The position numbers and the translations under genes were made by a program. A model generated the notes under the pieces. That model was not told the origin of the DNA. It did no database searches and worked only from the letters and a program-made list of their open reading frames with translations. This document shows, piece after piece, positions 62,584-64,000 of a stretch of DNA of 64,000 nt. Source of the stretch: Stagnimonas sp965279705 (GTDB taxonomy: Bacteria; Pseudomonadota; Gammaproteobacteria; Nevskiales; Nevskiaceae). The stretch is from positions 1,240,001 to 1,304,000 of the forward strand of contig OZ257257.1 in NCBI GenBank assembly GCA_965279705.1. Direction: 5' to 3'. Numbering within the stretch: the stretch's first letter is position 1; each line of letters begins with the position of its first letter.

Positions 62584-64000
62584 ATGAAACACTTTTCTTT
62601 CACCACCTCGGCCAGCGCACTGGCCATTGGTCTCGCCGCCCTCGGTCTTGCTGCCTGCAACGACCAGAACACCAGCACTACGCCGGTGCTGACCATCCCG
62701 ACAACGCCAACCACACCGGTCGCGATGACCACGGTCAGCGGCGTCGCGGCCACGGGTGCGCCGATCAGTGGCGGCGCAGTGGCACTGCGCTGCGCGAGTG
62801 GTGCAACCGCCAGCACCACCAGCGCTGCCGATGGCCGTTGGAGCGCCAGCGTGCCGTCATCCGCCCTGCCTTGCGCGGTGCAGGTTTCGGGCGGTACACC
62901 GGCCGGCACTTTCTATTCCATCGCGCGCAGTGCCAGCGGCACGGCGAGCACTGCCAACCTCACGCCGATCGGCGATCTCGCGCTGGCCTCGGCCGTGAAT
63001 GCGGCCGTCGGCACCGCAGTGAATACCTGGTACACCAACGCCAGCGATGCCCAGCGCCAGCAGGTGGCCGATGGCATCAACACCGCCATTGCCAGCCTGC
63101 GTACCGCGCTGGTCAACGCCGGTTACAGCTTACCGCCCGGGGAGGGCTTTGATCCGTTCACCGCTGCCATAACAGCGGGAGCGGCCACCGATGCGTACGA
63201 TCAGTTGCTGGAGGCGTACAAACAGGCGCTGGCCGATGCGGGCAAGACCTACGAGTCCGCCCGCAGCGACTACACGGCCGGTGCCGGTGTGGCCGCCGCA
63301 CCCACCACCACGCCGCCGCCCACGGGCGAGGTGCCAGATACCAGCCTGACCGCCAGCGAAACCGGCGCGCGCTTTGCCACCACCGGCACCGTGCTGGGCG
63401 CGGCCGAGCAGAACAAGCTGCGCTACTGGGCTGGCCCCGGCAGTGTCACCACCGGCAGCACTGCGGGCACGCTCGACGAGGTGACGCTGATTGGCCCCGA
63501 CGCCAATAGCTATCTCAATTTCCGCGACCTGCCCGATGCCGTCGGCACCTACGACTGCGGTTATGGCTTCAACGACGAGAAGGCCAACATCGAACTCGGC
63601 TTTGCTGCCAACAATGGCTACAACACGGTGGGCACCCGCGGCAGCAATGGCACGTTCACGACGGGCTTCCGTTGCTCGATCACGCTCACCAAGGTCGGTA
63701 CTCGCAGCGGCAGCAGCTACAGCGGCAGCATCGAAGGCAGCTTTGATGCCCAGCTCTACAAGAGCGGTCAGGCGGTGAACCAGCGGGATTCGATTTCGGT
63801 GAAGGGCAACTTCCGCATCGGTGCCGCTGCCCCGGTCACACCCACACCCACACCCACACCCACCGCCGGCAAGGGCATTCTGGGTAGCGCGCTCAACACC
63901 GTGTTCGCGGGTGACTACGTGCTGAAGTGCTCGGTGTCTCCCGGCCAAGCGGTGCGCACTTTCGCCTTCTCGATTGCCGCAGATGGCAGCAGCGTGTTCG
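62584..64000 (+). CDS. Large surface or periplasmic lipoprotein, 3' partial
   Basis: At least 472 residues, running off the window. Starts at the ATG at 62584 (MKHFSFTTSASALAIGLAAL, GGAGAA upstream) with lipobox LGLAAC, then a Thr/Pro spacer and an Ig-like/carboxypeptidase-regulatory-like block (VSGVAATGAPISGGAVALRC...SADGRWSASVPSSALPCAVQ). A helical region, a Pro/Thr linker and a beta-rich domain (FRDLPDAVGTYDCGYGFNDE) follow. A second linker of repeated PT units (about 63836-63868, hexanucleotide repeat CCCACA) precedes another beta-rich start (VFAGDYVLKCSVSPGQ) that resembles the first. Function unknown. Likely co-transcribed with the secreted protein upstream. Confidence 0.75.
   Translation, partial: MKHFSFTTSASALAIGLAALGLAACNDQNTSTTPVLTIPTTPTTPVAMTTVSGVAATGAPISGGAVALRCASGATASTTSAADGRWSASVPSSALPCAVQVSGGTPAGTFYSIARSASGTASTANLTPIGDLALASAVNAAVGTAVNTWYTNASDAQRQQVADGINTAIASLRTALVNAGYSLPPGEGFDPFTAAITAGAATDAYDQLLEAYKQALADAGKTYESARSDYTAGAGVAAAPTTTPPPTGEVPDTSLTASETGARFATTGTVLGAAEQNKLRYWAGPGSVTTGSTAGTLDEVTLIGPDANSYLNFRDLPDAVGTYDCGYGFNDEKANIELGFAANNGYNTVGTRGSNGTFTTGFRCSITLTKVGTRSGSSYSGSIEGSFDAQLYKSGQAVNQRDSISVKGNFRIGAAAPVTPTPTPTPTAGKGILGSALNTVFAGDYVLKCSVSPGQAVRTFAFSIAADGSSVF

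Overview
The window is GC-rich, densely coded bacterial DNA. The organism is most likely a gammaproteobacterium near Nevskiales/Xanthomonadales. That placement is an inference from the xseA/guaB/guaA/tadA neighbourhood, an ExeA/GspB pair, arginine-succinyltransferase (ast) genes, a TonB-dependent receptor and many signalling proteins; no 16S gene is present to confirm it. About 60 genes are supported. There is one tRNA, no CRISPR array and no insertion sequence or prophage.

Region 1 (1-16.8 kb) is mostly core metabolism: a threonine dehydratase cut by the window edge, an acyl-CoA dehydrogenase, xseA, guaB, guaA (interrupted by a one-base frameshift), a secreted beta-helix protein, tadA, an H-NOX/histidine-kinase pair, an ankyrin protein, a crotonase, a Tat-exported GMC oxidoreductase pair, and clpB with a good sigma-32 type promoter.

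Region 2 (16.9-33.1 kb) is an exopolysaccharide locus of the EpsE/EpsF/EpsG/EpsL type. It has an outer-membrane export lipoprotein, a chain-length regulator, a tyrosine-kinase-like ATPase, a polymerase, a fused double WecG/TagA glycosyltransferase, three further glycosyltransferases, a flippase, a WcaJ-type initiating transferase, a sugar isomerase, a convergent CDP-paratose-epimerase-like gene and an outer-membrane barrel protein. No exosortase is present. Many genes overlap by 4 bases, implying translational coupling.

Region 3 (33.1-50.3 kb) is mixed. It holds tRNA-Ala(CGC), an HU-like protein, a thioredoxin-like protein, a DUF748 protein, astC behind an unusual tandem array of terminator-like repeats, gspB/gspA, elaA, astB, a QseB/QseC-type two-component system, and a divergent electron-transfer operon (cytochrome b561, a heme-c/porin fusion, a small cytochrome c) preceded by a PmrA/QseB-like box. 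A NIT-domain diguanylate cyclase and ltaE follow.

Region 4 (50.4-64 kb) is a signalling island. A nucleotide cyclase-TolB/FlgO-TPR protein converges on a compact six-gene run: LuxR-type response regulator, histidine kinase, Ser/Thr kinase with TPRs, TonB-dependent receptor and two paralogous membrane diguanylate cyclases. Divergent from it are a secreted protein of unknown function and a lipoprotein that runs off the window. This six-gene unit linking outer-membrane sensing, two kinds of phosphorylation and c-di-GMP is the best candidate for an undescribed system here.
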